Shown here in pieces: positions 35,409 to 45,569 of a stretch of DNA of 64,000 nt. Below the pieces are notes generated by a model that ran no database searches, was not told the origin of the DNA, and saw only the letters and a program-made list of their open reading frames with translations. The first letter of the stretch is position 1; the number at the start of each line of letters is the position of its first letter. Origin of the DNA: Allorhizobium undicola ORS 992 = ATCC 700741 (GTDB lineage: Bacteria > Pseudomonadota > Alphaproteobacteria > Rhizobiales > Rhizobiaceae); contig NZ_KK211327.1 of the NCBI RefSeq assembly GCF_000621665.1, forward strand, positions 62,846-126,845, given 5' to 3'. Made by a program: the position numbers and the translations under genes.

Positions 35409-37853
35409 ATGCTCAATGATCTTGATCTTTCCGGCCTCTGGAGCCTTTCAACGGCGAGTGGCGATCATTCTTGTGAAATCGCCATTCCCGGCGATGTGCA
35501 TTCCGCTCTCCATGCGGCAGGCATCATCCCCGATCCTTATGCCGGACGCAATGAGGACGTCGTGCAATGGGTTGCCCATGAAGACTGGGTGCTGACACGC
35601 ATTTTCAGCCTCGATCATGTCGAAGGCAGCTGGTATCTCGATGTCGATAATCTCGATACGGTGGCGGTGGTTTTCATCAACGACATCCCGGTTCTGTCGG
35701 CGGATAATTGCTTCCGTCGTTACCGGCCGGATATTTCGGCGGCACTTCAGCCTGGCGAGAACGCAATCCGCATCGTCATTCATTCCGCCATCAAGGCAGG
35801 TGCCGAGCGGCAGGCGCGCCAGCCCTTTTACATTCCCTACCACCCCGGTAATTCGCCGATTGCCAATGGCAACATGCTGCGCAAGCCGCAATGCCATTTT
35901 GGCTGGGACTGGAACATCGCCATCGCCCCGCTTGGCCTCTATGGCCGCATTGCCGTCTGCAAACTCGATCCGGCGCGCATCGAGCATGTGGAGGTCAGCC
36001 AGTTGCATCACGCCAATGGCCGTGTCGATGTTACGGTCAAGGCAACGCTTTTCGCAAGCGAACCTGCCGTCGTGCCGGTGCATTTCGAGCTTGAGGGTGA
36101 GCGCGTGCGGCTCGATTGCGGCATCAATGCCGCAGAAACCGTCATCACCCATGTGTTCGAGGTGGAAAATCCCCGCCTCTGGTGGCCCGCCGGCAGCGGG
36201 GAACAGGCGCTTTACGATCTCAAGGTCTCGGTACCGGGGGCGTTTGTGCAAAAGCGCATCGGCCTTCGCATCGTCGAGCTTGTGACCGATGCGGACGAGG
36301 CGGGCAGCCGCTTTGCGCTGAAGGTCAATGGCCGGGAAATTTTCTGCCGGGGCGCCAACTGGATACCTGCCGATGCCCTCTATTCCCGCTCCGATGCAGC
36401 AAAGGCGGAAGACCTGCTGCAATCGGCCAGGGACGCCAACATGAACATGATCCGCGTCTGGGGTGGCGGGTTTTACGAGGCGGACTGGTTCTATGCGCTC
36501 TGCGACCGGCTGGGCCTGATGGTCTGGCAGGACTTCATGTTTGCCTGCAATCTCTATCCCTGCTCGGAGGATTTTCTGGAGAATGTGGCGGCTGAGGTGG
36601 ATTATCAGGTGCGCCGCCTGCAATCGCATCCATCCATCGCGCTCTGGTGCGGTGATAACGAGCTGGTGGGTGCGCTCACCTGGTTCGAGGAAAGCCGCAA
36701 TAACCGCGATCGTTATCTGGTGGCCTATGACCGGCTGAACCGGGTGATAGAGCAGGGCGTGAAACGCGCCTTTCCGCAGGCCATCTGGTGGCCATCGAGC
36801 CCCGCTTCCGGCTATCTCGATTACGGCGATGCCTGGCACGCCGATGGCTCGGGCGACATGCATTACTGGTCGGTCTGGCACGAGAACAAGAGTTTCGACA
36901 ATTACCGGACCGTGCGCCCGCGCTTCTGCTCCGAATTCGGCTTTCAGTCCTATACGTCGCTGCCGGTGATCGAAAGTTTTGCCGAGGCAAACGACATGAA
37001 CATCGCCTCGCCGGTGATGGAGCTGCACCAGAAGAATGCCGGTGGCAATGAGCGCATCGCGGGCACCATGTTCCGCTATTTCCGTTTCCCGAAAGATTTT
37101 GCCAATTTCGTCTATCTGAGCCAGATCCAGCAGGGATTGGCGATCAAGACGGCGGTGGATTACTGGCGTTCGCTGAAGCCGCATTGCATGGGCACGCTCT
37201 ATTGGCAGCTCAATGACACATGGCCGGTCGCCTCCTGGTCCAGCCTCGACTACGGCGGACGTTGGAAAGCCATGCATTACATGGCGCGACGGTTTTTCCA
37301 GCCGGTCACGGTGGCGGCCATTCCGAACGAGGATGGCGTCACGCTCGATTTTTCCATGGTCAATGATGGGCTCGAGCCGGTGGACGTGGAGGTGGATATT
37401 TTCGCGCTTACCCTGCAAGGCAAGCGTATCTGCCTCAAGGCCGCCAAGGGGAAATGCCCGCCGGATCGGGCGCAACGCATTGCCAGCATTGCGCTTTCAG
37501 ACCTGCCGCAGGCATGTCTTGTCGGCTGGAATTTCACTGCCGCAAACGGCATGTCGGGCGAGGGCCATTATGCCCCGGTGCCTTACAAGGCGCTGGAGCT
37601 TCAGCCCTCCGGCCTCAGCCTGAAAAGCCGTGTGCTGGAAAACGGCACCGTGGAGCTGACCATTGCGGCCACCGGCCTTGCGCTGTTTGTCATGATCGAA
37701 AGCCGCACTCCGGGCCGTTACAGCGACAATGCCTTCGACCTTGCGGCAGATGAAAGCCGGACGATCATCTTCACCCCGCAGGCGCCGGTTTCCGAGGCCA
37801 GCCTGCCGCAATTCACCCTTTACGATCTTCAGTCCTGCCAGGCGCTGGGCTGA
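35409..37853 (+). CDS. Beta-mannosidase-like glycoside hydrolase family 2
   Basis: An 814-residue GH2 enzyme with sugar-binding (WSLSTASGDHSCEIAIPGDV), immunoglobulin-like and TIM-barrel domains in order. The catalytic acid/base is Glu418 in LWCGDNELVG and the nucleophile is Glu509 in RFCSEFGFQSY, both in beta-mannosidase-type contexts. GANWIPADALYSR and RVWGGGFYEADWFY are also typical of beta-mannosidases. No signal peptide is present, so it acts on imported beta-hexosides in the cytoplasm. The ATG at 35409 has AAGGAG upstream. Other beta-hexosidase specificities cannot be excluded from sequence alone. Confidence 0.9.
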   Translation: MLNDLDLSGLWSLSTASGDHSCEIAIPGDVHSALHAAGIIPDPYAGRNEDVVQWVAHEDWVLTRIFSLDHVEGSWYLDVDNLDTVAVVFINDIPVLSADNCFRRYRPDISAALQPGENAIRIVIHSAIKAGAERQARQPFYIPYHPGNSPIANGNMLRKPQCHFGWDWNIAIAPLGLYGRIAVCKLDPARIEHVEVSQLHHANGRVDVTVKATLFASEPAVVPVHFELEGERVRLDCGINAAETVITHVFEVENPRLWWPAGSGEQALYDLKVSVPGAFVQKRIGLRIVELVTDADEAGSRFALKVNGREIFCRGANWIPADALYSRSDAAKAEDLLQSARDANMNMIRVWGGGFYEADWFYALCDRLGLMVWQDFMFACNLYPCSEDFLENVAAEVDYQVRRLQSHPSIALWCGDNELVGALTWFEESRNNRDRYLVAYDRLNRVIEQGVKRAFPQAIWWPSSPASGYLDYGDAWHADGSGDMHYWSVWHENKSFDNYRTVRPRFCSEFGFQSYTSLPVIESFAEANDMNIASPVMELHQKNAGGNERIAGTMFRYFRFPKDFANFVYLSQIQQGLAIKTAVDYWRSLKPHCMGTLYWQLNDTWPVASWSSLDYGGRWKAMHYMARRFFQPVTVAAIPNEDGVTLDFSMVNDGLEPVDVEVDIFALTLQGKRICLKAAKGKCPPDRAQRIASIALSDLPQACLVGWNFTAANGMSGEGHYAPVPYKALELQPSGLSLKSRVLENGTVELTIAATGLALFVMIESRTPGRYSDNAFDLAADESRTIIFTPQAPVSEASLPQFTLYDLQSCQALG

Positions 37854-37905
37854 TCCATGTTTTGCCGGAATATTCCGGCTGGTTGCCTTAGGAGGAGTTC
37901 CAACC

Positions 37906-38667
37906 ATGTCCGCTCTTGGTTTTCAACTTTATAGCGCCCGCAATTTTCAGCCCTTTGCCGATATTTTTCCAAGGCTCAAACAGGCCGGTTATACCCATGT
38001 GGAAGGCTATGGCGCCAATTATGCCGATGCGGATCAAAACGCATTGCAGACGCTGAAGGCCGATCTCGACCGCAACGGGCTCACCATGCCCACGGGGCAT
38101 TTCAGCATCGAGATGTTGGAACAACAGCCCCAACAGGTGCTTTCCATTGCCCGCATTCTGGGTATGGAGGCCATTTATTGCCCCTATCTCATGCCCGACC
38201 AGCGCCCCACGGAGGCCGCAGGCTGGCGCGCCTTTGGCGAAAGGCTGGAAAAGGCAGGAAAGCCGATCACCGATGCGGGGCTGACCTTCGGATGGCACAA
38301 TCATGATTTCGAATTCGTGGCGCTTGCCGATGGCTCCACCCCGCAGGACCAGATTTTCGCAGGCGGCCCCAGCCTGACATGGGAGGCCGATATTGCCTGG
38401 ATCATTCGCGGGCTGGCCAATCCCTTTGACTGGATCGAGCGCTATGGCAAGCGCATCACGGCGGTTCATGTGAAGGATATTGCCGCTGCCGGAGAAAATG
38501 AAGACGAGGACGGCTGGGCCGATGTCGGCCACGGCACGGTGGAGTGGAAGGCGCTGGTGCCTGCGCTACGCAAGCTTGGTGTGCGACATTTCATCGTCGA
38601 ACACGACAATCCCAAGGACATTGACCGGCTGATTAACCGCTCTGCCGCTTCCTTCAAATCCTTCTGA
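37906..38667 (+). CDS. TIM-barrel sugar isomerase/epimerase
   Basis: A 253-residue protein of the xylose isomerase-like TIM-barrel superfamily. It opens SALGFQLYSARNFQPFADIF and shows GYTHVEGYGA, FGWHNHDFEF, EADIAWIIRGL, HVKDIA and FIVEHDNP, which supply His, Glu and Asp for a divalent metal. Relatives isomerise or epimerise sugars, or process 3-keto-glycosides. TAGGAGGAG precedes the ATG. Placement between the GH2 and Gfo/Idh genes suggests action on the imported sugar or its oxidised form; the exact reaction is unknown. Confidence 0.82.
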   Translation: MSALGFQLYSARNFQPFADIFPRLKQAGYTHVEGYGANYADADQNALQTLKADLDRNGLTMPTGHFSIEMLEQQPQQVLSIARILGMEAIYCPYLMPDQRPTEAAGWRAFGERLEKAGKPITDAGLTFGWHNHDFEFVALADGSTPQDQIFAGGPSLTWEADIAWIIRGLANPFDWIERYGKRITAVHVKDIAAAGENEDEDGWADVGHGTVEWKALVPALRKLGVRHFIVEHDNPKDIDRLINRSAASFKSF

Positions 38668-38686
38668 CAGTCTCAGGATAGATCCC

Positions 38687-39820
38687 ATGACAGATGAACT
38701 TGGCGTCGGCATCATTGGATGCGGCAATATTTCTTCGGCTTATTTTACGCTTGCGCCCCTCTTCAAGGGGCTCAAGCTGGTGGCTTGCAGCGATGTCAAT
38801 ATGGCGGCGGCGCAGGCGCGTGCTGCGGAATATGGCGTAAAAGCACAGACGGTGCGGGAGCTTTTGGCTAATCCCGATGTGCATGTGGTGGTCAACCTTA
38901 CAATCCCGGATGCGCATTACCCCGTGTCCAAACAGGCGCTGGAAGCGGGAAAGCACGTCTATTCCGAAAAACCGCTGGTGCTGAGCCTTGAAGCTGGCGA
39001 GGATTTGCGCCGTATCGCGAAGGCGAAGAACCTCTCCGTCGGCTGCGCGCCGGATACGTTTCTAGGCGGTGCCCATCAGCTTGCCCGGCGTTACATCGAT
39101 CAGGGCGGCGTGGGCCGCATCACCTCCGGCACATGCCATGTCATGGGGCCGGGAATGGAAATGTGGCATCCGAACCCTGACTTCTTCTTCCTGCCGGGCG
39201 GTGGGCCAGTGCTGGATATGGGGCCATACTATATCGCCAATCTCATCAATCTCATCGGGCCGGTCAAGCGCGTCGGCGCGCTGACATCCATGGCAAGTGA
39301 AACGCGAACCATCACCAGCCAGCCGCGCCATGGTGAGACCATTCCCGTGAAGACGCCCACCAATATTCATGCGCTTCTGGAATTCGTCAGTGGAGCCACC
39401 ATCACGCTTTCGGCCAGTTGGGATGTGTGGGCGCATCGTCATGCCAATATGGAGCTTTACGGTACGGAAGGCTCGCTCTTCGTGCCGGATCCAAATTTCT
39501 TCGGCGGCACGGTGGAGGCATCCGGCCCTGACAAGGAAATCCAGCCGCTCGATGATTGGGACCATCCCTTCGGCATCAACAATCAGGAAAGCCCGCATGG
39601 CCCCCGTGCCAATTACCGCACGGCAGGCCTTGCGGACATGGCCCTGGCCATTCTGGAGGGGCGGGATGCCCGTTGCTCGCTCGACAGGGCGCTGCATGGC
39701 GTGGACGTAATGACCTCAATCCTCAAATCGGGCGAAACGGGGCAGTTCGTTACGCTTTCCACCACCTGCACTCAACCGGCAGCGCTGGGCGTTGAGGAGG
39801 CATTGGCCTTGCTGAAATAG
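38687..39820 (+). CDS. Gfo/Idh/MocA-family oxidoreductase
   Basis: A 377-residue NAD(P)-dependent sugar dehydrogenase. The Rossmann motif is GVGIIGCGNISSAY, the catalytic Lys is in VYSEKPLVL, and GGGPVLDMGPYYIANL sits where GG-D-G-H is usual, with Tyr in place of His. Enzymes of this type oxidise sugar hydroxyls, often at C3 of glycosides. The ATG lies 19 bases after the isomerase stop. It probably acts with the TIM-barrel protein on the imported hexoside. Confidence 0.88.
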   Translation: MTDELGVGIIGCGNISSAYFTLAPLFKGLKLVACSDVNMAAAQARAAEYGVKAQTVRELLANPDVHVVVNLTIPDAHYPVSKQALEAGKHVYSEKPLVLSLEAGEDLRRIAKAKNLSVGCAPDTFLGGAHQLARRYIDQGGVGRITSGTCHVMGPGMEMWHPNPDFFFLPGGGPVLDMGPYYIANLINLIGPVKRVGALTSMASETRTITSQPRHGETIPVKTPTNIHALLEFVSGATITLSASWDVWAHRHANMELYGTEGSLFVPDPNFFGGTVEASGPDKEIQPLDDWDHPFGINNQESPHGPRANYRTAGLADMALAILEGRDARCSLDRALHGVDVMTSILKSGETGQFVTLSTTCTQPAALGVEEALALLK

Positions 39821-39888
39821 GATGGGATAATTACAGCAATGGTCTGAGAAAAGCGGAAGCCGGGTTCTTGTTAAAGCTCCCGGCACGC

Positions 39889-40036
39889 TACTGCATAATT
39901 CCTTAAATCGGAATCGATTTAAGGTGAAAATTATGCAGCAGATTTAAAGTGTTACAGCGCCGTGCGTTTGAGAAAACGCACGGCGCTGTAGAGCATAATC
40001 CGACCGGAGTGAAACGAGGATCGACAAGATTATGCT
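39889..40036. repeat. Composite three-hairpin repeat, copy B
   Basis: Three inverted repeats in series: CTGCATAATTCC...AATTATGCAG (39892-39938); a perfect 17-bp stem 39953-39969/39974-39990 with a GAGA loop, centred on GTGCGTTT/AAACGCAC; and AGCATAATC (39992-40000) with GATTATGCT near 40027-40036. Copy A is at 32219-32355. Confidence 0.82.
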
Positions 40037-40050
40037 TCAAAAATAAAATC

Positions 40051-40089
40051 TTAGAGCGCTGATCTGATTCAATCAGATCAGCGCTCTAA
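40051..40089. repeat. Perfect 39-base palindrome upstream of the aldo/keto reductase
   Basis: Left arm 40051-40069 and right arm 40071-40089 are exactly complementary (19 bp) around a single C; the ends read TTAGAGCGCTGATC and GATCAGCGCTCTAA. It lies 6 bases before the Shine-Dalgarno region of the next gene. It could be a terminator for the preceding unit or a repeat element. Confidence 0.85.
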
Positions 40090-40106
40090 AACACGGAGGA
40101 CCTCCC

Positions 40107-41141
40107 ATGACTTGGCACGCTGCCGAAAATCGTTATGAACGGATGATCTATAATCGCTGCGGCAAAAGCGGGCTGAAGCTTCCGGCTATATCGCTTGGCT
40201 TGTGGCACAATTTCGGTGATGACACGCCGCACCAGGTGAAGCGGGATATGTGCCGCCGTGCCTTCGATCTTGGCATTACCCATTTCGACCTTGCCAATAA
40301 TTACGGTCCACCGCCCGGATCGGCCGAGCTTGCCTTCGGCGACATCCTGAAAACAGATTTTTCAGGCCTTCGCGATGAACTGATCATTTCCTCCAAGGCG
40401 GGTTACGATATGTGGCCGGGTCCTTACGGAGAATGGGGCAGCCGCAAATATCTGATCGCCTCCTGCGACCAGAGCCTGAAGCGCATGGGGCTGGACTATG
40501 TGGATATTTTCTATTCCCACCGTTTCGATCCGCAAACGCCGCTGGAGGAAACCTGCGGGGCGCTGGACCATATCGTCCGGTCCGGCAGGGCGCTTTATGT
40601 CGGCATCTCTTCCTATAACTCCCAGCGCACCCGCGAAGCCGTGGCCATCATGCAAAGCCTCGGCACGCCGCTCCTGATCCACCAACCCAGCTATTCCATG
40701 CTGAACCGCTGGGTGGAGACCGACGGCCTGCTGGATACGCTGGACGATGTTGGCATGGGCTCCATCGTGTTCTCGCCGCTGGCGCAGGGCATGTTGACCA
40801 CCAAATATCTGGGCGGCATTCCAGACGATAGCCGTGCGGCGCAAAACCACTTCCTGAAAAAGGATTTCATCCGCCCGGAAATCATCGACAATATTCGCAA
40901 GCTCAACGGTATTGCCGAAAAGCGCGGCCAGACATTGGCGCAAATGGCCATCGCCTGGGTATTGCGTGGCGGCCGCGTCACCTCCGCCCTGATCGGTGCT
41001 TCGCGCGTGTCGCAGATCGAGGATTGTGTGAAAGCGCTGGATAATCTCCACTTCGCCGAAGCAGAGCTGGCCGAGATCGAGATCTACGCCAAAGAGGCCG
41101 ATATCAATCTCTGGGCGCAATCGGCAGAGCTTGATAAATAA
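40107..41141 (+). CDS. Aldo/keto reductase, YghZ-like
   Basis: A 344-residue NADPH-dependent reductase of the family containing E. coli YghZ (L-glyceraldehyde 3-phosphate reductase). The catalytic residues Asp, Tyr, Lys and His fall in HFDLANNYGPPPGSAE, ISSKAGYDMWPG and DIFYSHRFDP. The C-terminal cofactor loop is ALIGASRVSQIEDC. CGGAGGA precedes the ATG. It is separated from the Gfo/Idh gene by 286 bp of hairpin repeats, so it may have its own promoter, but it shares strand and theme with the hexoside operon. Confidence 0.9.
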   Translation: MTWHAAENRYERMIYNRCGKSGLKLPAISLGLWHNFGDDTPHQVKRDMCRRAFDLGITHFDLANNYGPPPGSAELAFGDILKTDFSGLRDELIISSKAGYDMWPGPYGEWGSRKYLIASCDQSLKRMGLDYVDIFYSHRFDPQTPLEETCGALDHIVRSGRALYVGISSYNSQRTREAVAIMQSLGTPLLIHQPSYSMLNRWVETDGLLDTLDDVGMGSIVFSPLAQGMLTTKYLGGIPDDSRAAQNHFLKKDFIRPEIIDNIRKLNGIAEKRGQTLAQMAIAWVLRGGRVTSALIGASRVSQIEDCVKALDNLHFAEAELAEIEIYAKEADINLWAQSAELDK

Positions 41142-41146
41142 AACAC

Positions 41147-41180
41147 GAAAGCCCGCCGGTCTTGCGATCGGCGGGCTTTC
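41147..41180. terminator. Bidirectional terminator between the reductase and pyrG
   Basis: Perfect 12-bp stem GAAAGCCCGCCG (41147-41158) with CGGCGGGCTTTC (41169-41180) and a 10-base loop between convergent genes. Confidence 0.85.
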
Positions 41181-41196
41181 GAAATCTGTGCATCAA

Positions 41197-42918
<1,722 letters not shown>

Positions 42919-42952
42919 TCAAGCCCGCCGGAGCGAAGGGATCGTCAACCGA

Positions 42953-43366
42953 TCAATTGCCCGTGGGCACTGCACCCGGCTGCGGGGCAGGGGCCGCAGC
43001 ATTGCCAGCGGGTGCAGGCGTTGCCGGTGCGCTAGCGCCATTGCCAGCGGGCGCGGCAGGCGCAGAGCCCGGCAGCTGATCGAGAATATTGCCAGCAGGC
43101 GCCTGTTGGCCGCTCGGAATACGATCGAGAATATCGGTCGGGCGTGATTCGTAACGCGAGAGAATGCCAAGCGCCAGCGAGGTGATGAAGAACAGCGTGG
43201 CGAGAATGGCCGTGGTGCGCGTCAGCGCATTGGCCGTGCCACGCGCCGACATGAAGCCAGAACCGCCGCCAATCCCGAGACCGCCGCCTTCCGAGCGCTG
43301 AATCAGCACGACGCCGACAAGTGCGATCACGATCATGAGGTGAATGACGATCAATACGGTCTGCAT
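42953..43366 (-). CDS. secG: Preprotein translocase subunit SecG
   Basis: A 137-residue SecG with two membrane segments (VLIVIHLMIVIALVGVVLIQ and ILATLFFITSLALGILS) around the conserved RSEGGGLGIGGGSGFMSARG loop. It forms the SecYEG channel. The C-terminal 60 residues are Ala/Pro/Gly-rich (PAGN repeats), a periplasmic tail common in alphaproteobacterial SecG. Gene order tpiA-secG-pyrG is typical for the order. Confidence 0.95.
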   Translation of the reverse strand: MQTVLIVIHLMIVIALVGVVLIQRSEGGGLGIGGGSGFMSARGTANALTRTTAILATLFFITSLALGILSRYESRPTDILDRIPSGQQAPAGNILDQLPGSAPAAPAGNGASAPATPAPAGNAAAPAPQPGAVPTGN

Positions 43367-43528
43367 GGATTTTCCATCCTGCCCTTCCGGGCCTGTTCTA
43401 AAAAAGCATTCGGCGGCTCTCTACACGAGGAACCGCCGCAAAGGAAGCCCTTATGCGAAAGCTTCATGAAAATGACCGGGCAGCGCCAGACTTCCAGCAA
43501 TTCCGGCCAGTGGCGGGTCCCGATCCCG

Positions 43529-44299
43529 TCAGCCCAAAAGCTCCGCATAGGCGCCATAAATGGCCAGGAAATCGGAAGCCTTGAGGCTTGCGCCGCCAAT
43601 CAGTGCGCCATCGACATTTGCTACGCCCATGAGTTCCTTGGCGTTACCGGGCTTGACCGAACCGCCGTACAGAATGCGCATCTTGCGCCCGGCATCGCCG
43701 AACCGGCTTGCCAGCTCGGCGCGCATGAAAGCGTGGGCCTGGGCAACGTCGTCGGTGGTGGGCGTCAGGCCCGTGCCAATCGCCCAAACCGGTTCATAGG
43801 CGATTACGGTGTTTTCCGCCGTTGCCGCATCGGGCAGGGAGCCTGCAAGCTGACGCTTGAGAACGTCCAGCGTCTGTCCCTGCTTGCGCTCATCCGCCGT
43901 CTCGCCAATGCAGACGATTGCCACGAGCTCGGCGGCATGGGCCGCCTCCGTCTTGGCGCGAACAAGATGGTCCGTTTCCGCGTGATCGGTGCGGCGCTCG
44001 GAGTGGCCGACGATGACATGCGTGCCAAAGCAATCGGCAATCATTTCTGCGGAAATGTCGCCGGTATGCGCGCCGGAGGCATTCTGGTGGCAATCCTGTC
44101 CGCCGATCGCCAGCGGGCTGTCCTCGCAAAGGGCGGTGGCCACATAAAGCAGGGTCGCCGGAGGGCAGATGAGGCTTTCAACCTTTTGCGAAAGCGGACC
44201 CTTCACGCCTTCGGCAATCGCCTTGATCTGATCCAGCGAGCCGCGCGTGCCGTTCATCTTCCAGTTTCCCGCGACAAGCGGTCGAATATCCGGTGTCAT
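43529..44299 (-). CDS. tpiA: Triosephosphate isomerase
   Basis: Interconverts dihydroxyacetone phosphate and glyceraldehyde 3-phosphate. The 256-residue barrel has Asn12 and Lys14 (AGNWKMNG), His99 (VIVGHSERR), Glu169 ([12 protein letters not shown]) and the phosphate loop YGGSVKPGN. All catalytic residues are present. It is first in tpiA-secG-pyrG. Confidence 0.97.
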   Translation of the reverse strand: MTPDIRPLVAGNWKMNGTRGSLDQIKAIAEGVKGPLSQKVESLICPPATLLYVATALCEDSPLAIGGQDCHQNASGAHTGDISAEMIADCFGTHVIVGHSERRTDHAETDHLVRAKTEAAHAAELVAIVCIGETADERKQGQTLDVLKRQLAGSLPDAATAENTVIAYEPVWAIGTGLTPTTDDVAQAHAFMRAELASRFGDAGRKMRILYGGSVKPGNAKELMGVANVDGALIGGASLKASDFLAIYGAYAELLG

Positions 44300-44445
44300 A
44301 TCTCTTCCAACCCAACCCTATTCCAATGAAAACAGCTGTGACAGATTAGCAGGCAAGTTGCAACGCAACATGCCTTGAATCAAGGCAGAACTGCAATTTT
44401 CGCGTCAGTTTTGCGGAAAATTCGCGCAGCGCCCCGATTTTGCAC

Positions 44446-45324
44446 TCACTTTTTTGCAAACCAGTTGAGAACAGCGCGCCAGTCGGTCATGCGCACGGGG
44501 GTTCCGTGGCTGCCAGTGAGGAAGAGGGTGAAGCGCGTGGGATAGCCTGCCTTGTGCAGCCTTGTGTAAAGCGCAGTCTGGTCGCCCGCCGCGTAGACGC
44601 TGTCTTTGCTGCCATGGGTAAACCAGATCGGCAGTTTCGCCTTGAAACCGGCCGTTGCCGTATAATTGTTATCGCTCGCCCCTCCCATGATGACCATGCC
44701 TGCCAGCCTTTGCACGGCCTGCGGCTGGCGGGCAATGCCCCAGCATATGAAGCTGCCCATGGACGCGCAGGCCAGAATGACCGGCCGTCCGGCGGAGCGA
44801 CGGCTCGCCTCCTCGATGAGTGCCGCCGTCTGGTCCACGCCCGGCGCATCGAAGGATTTTATCGTGGGGGCGTAATAGACGCCGCCATTGTCCACGGCCA
44901 GATTTTTCAGGCGGTTGAAATTGCCGCCGAACCTGTAATCATCTCCACCCAGACGACGGTCGCCACCGCGCCCGTGTATGAAAATCACGGTAAAAGCCGC
45001 GCCGTCGCTCACGCCCGTGCGCGTGACATCAAGCCGCCCGGCAGCGCCGAGATCCAGCGTTTCGTCCTTTTGAAATTTCCGCACGCCGGGGGCCACGTAA
45101 TCACTTTTCACGCGACGTTCCGGTATCTGGTCGCGGCCATTTATATCGCGCATTTCCTGATAATCGATGATCTGGAAATCGCCGTCGTCGCGGCTTTCCA
45201 GAACGGTCTGGCTGGAAAAAAGCTCATCTTTGAAAGGGTGCAGATCCAGCGCGAACGCGGATGGCGACGCAAGGCAAAGGCCTGCAAACAGCAGGCGAGC
45301 CAAATGAATTGTGGACATCTGCAT
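44446..45324 (-). CDS. Secreted alpha/beta-hydrolase
   Basis: A 292-residue protein with a signal peptide (MQMSTIHLARLLFAGLCLAS, then PSAFA) and an alpha/beta-hydrolase fold. The oxyanion segment is VIFIHGRGGDRR; the nucleophile elbow is ACASMGSF, with Cys where the first Gly of GxSxG is usual; Asp is in THGSKDSV and His in LTGSHGTPV. It is probably a periplasmic esterase or lipase-like enzyme with unknown substrate. The ATG at 45324 follows AAGGAG; the frame continues to 45543, but that part is not signal-like and overlaps the parE leader. Confidence 0.8.
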   Translation of the reverse strand: MQMSTIHLARLLFAGLCLASPSAFALDLHPFKDELFSSQTVLESRDDGDFQIIDYQEMRDINGRDQIPERRVKSDYVAPGVRKFQKDETLDLGAAGRLDVTRTGVSDGAAFTVIFIHGRGGDRRLGGDDYRFGGNFNRLKNLAVDNGGVYYAPTIKSFDAPGVDQTAALIEEASRRSAGRPVILACASMGSFICWGIARQPQAVQRLAGMVIMGGASDNNYTATAGFKAKLPIWFTHGSKDSVYAAGDQTALYTRLHKAGYPTRFTLFLTGSHGTPVRMTDWRAVLNWFAKK

Positions 45325-45569
45325 GGGAAAAGCTCTCCTTCGCCCCGCAGCCTTGCCACGGCGACGGCAGAAACGCAAAGATTTCCTGAGATGCTGCGGC
45401 CCATGGGCCCTAAGCGGCAAGATGTGCGGGAACCGACAAAGTGCAGCCCGGTCTTGCCTGCCAGCGGCAATGTGGGCTAGAGAGAACAAAACGAAAACCA
45501 GAAGGCTGTTCGCCCGGCGCCTTCCCTGCCTTTGCTGCGGCATGGCGACAGAAAGCGATAGACGAAACG

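Noticed and set aside
35448..37475. A 675-codon minus-strand open frame inside the GH2 gene
   Set aside because: Antisense shadow in GC-rich DNA; His- and Arg-rich composition and no conserved motif, while the plus strand encodes a complete GH2 enzyme.
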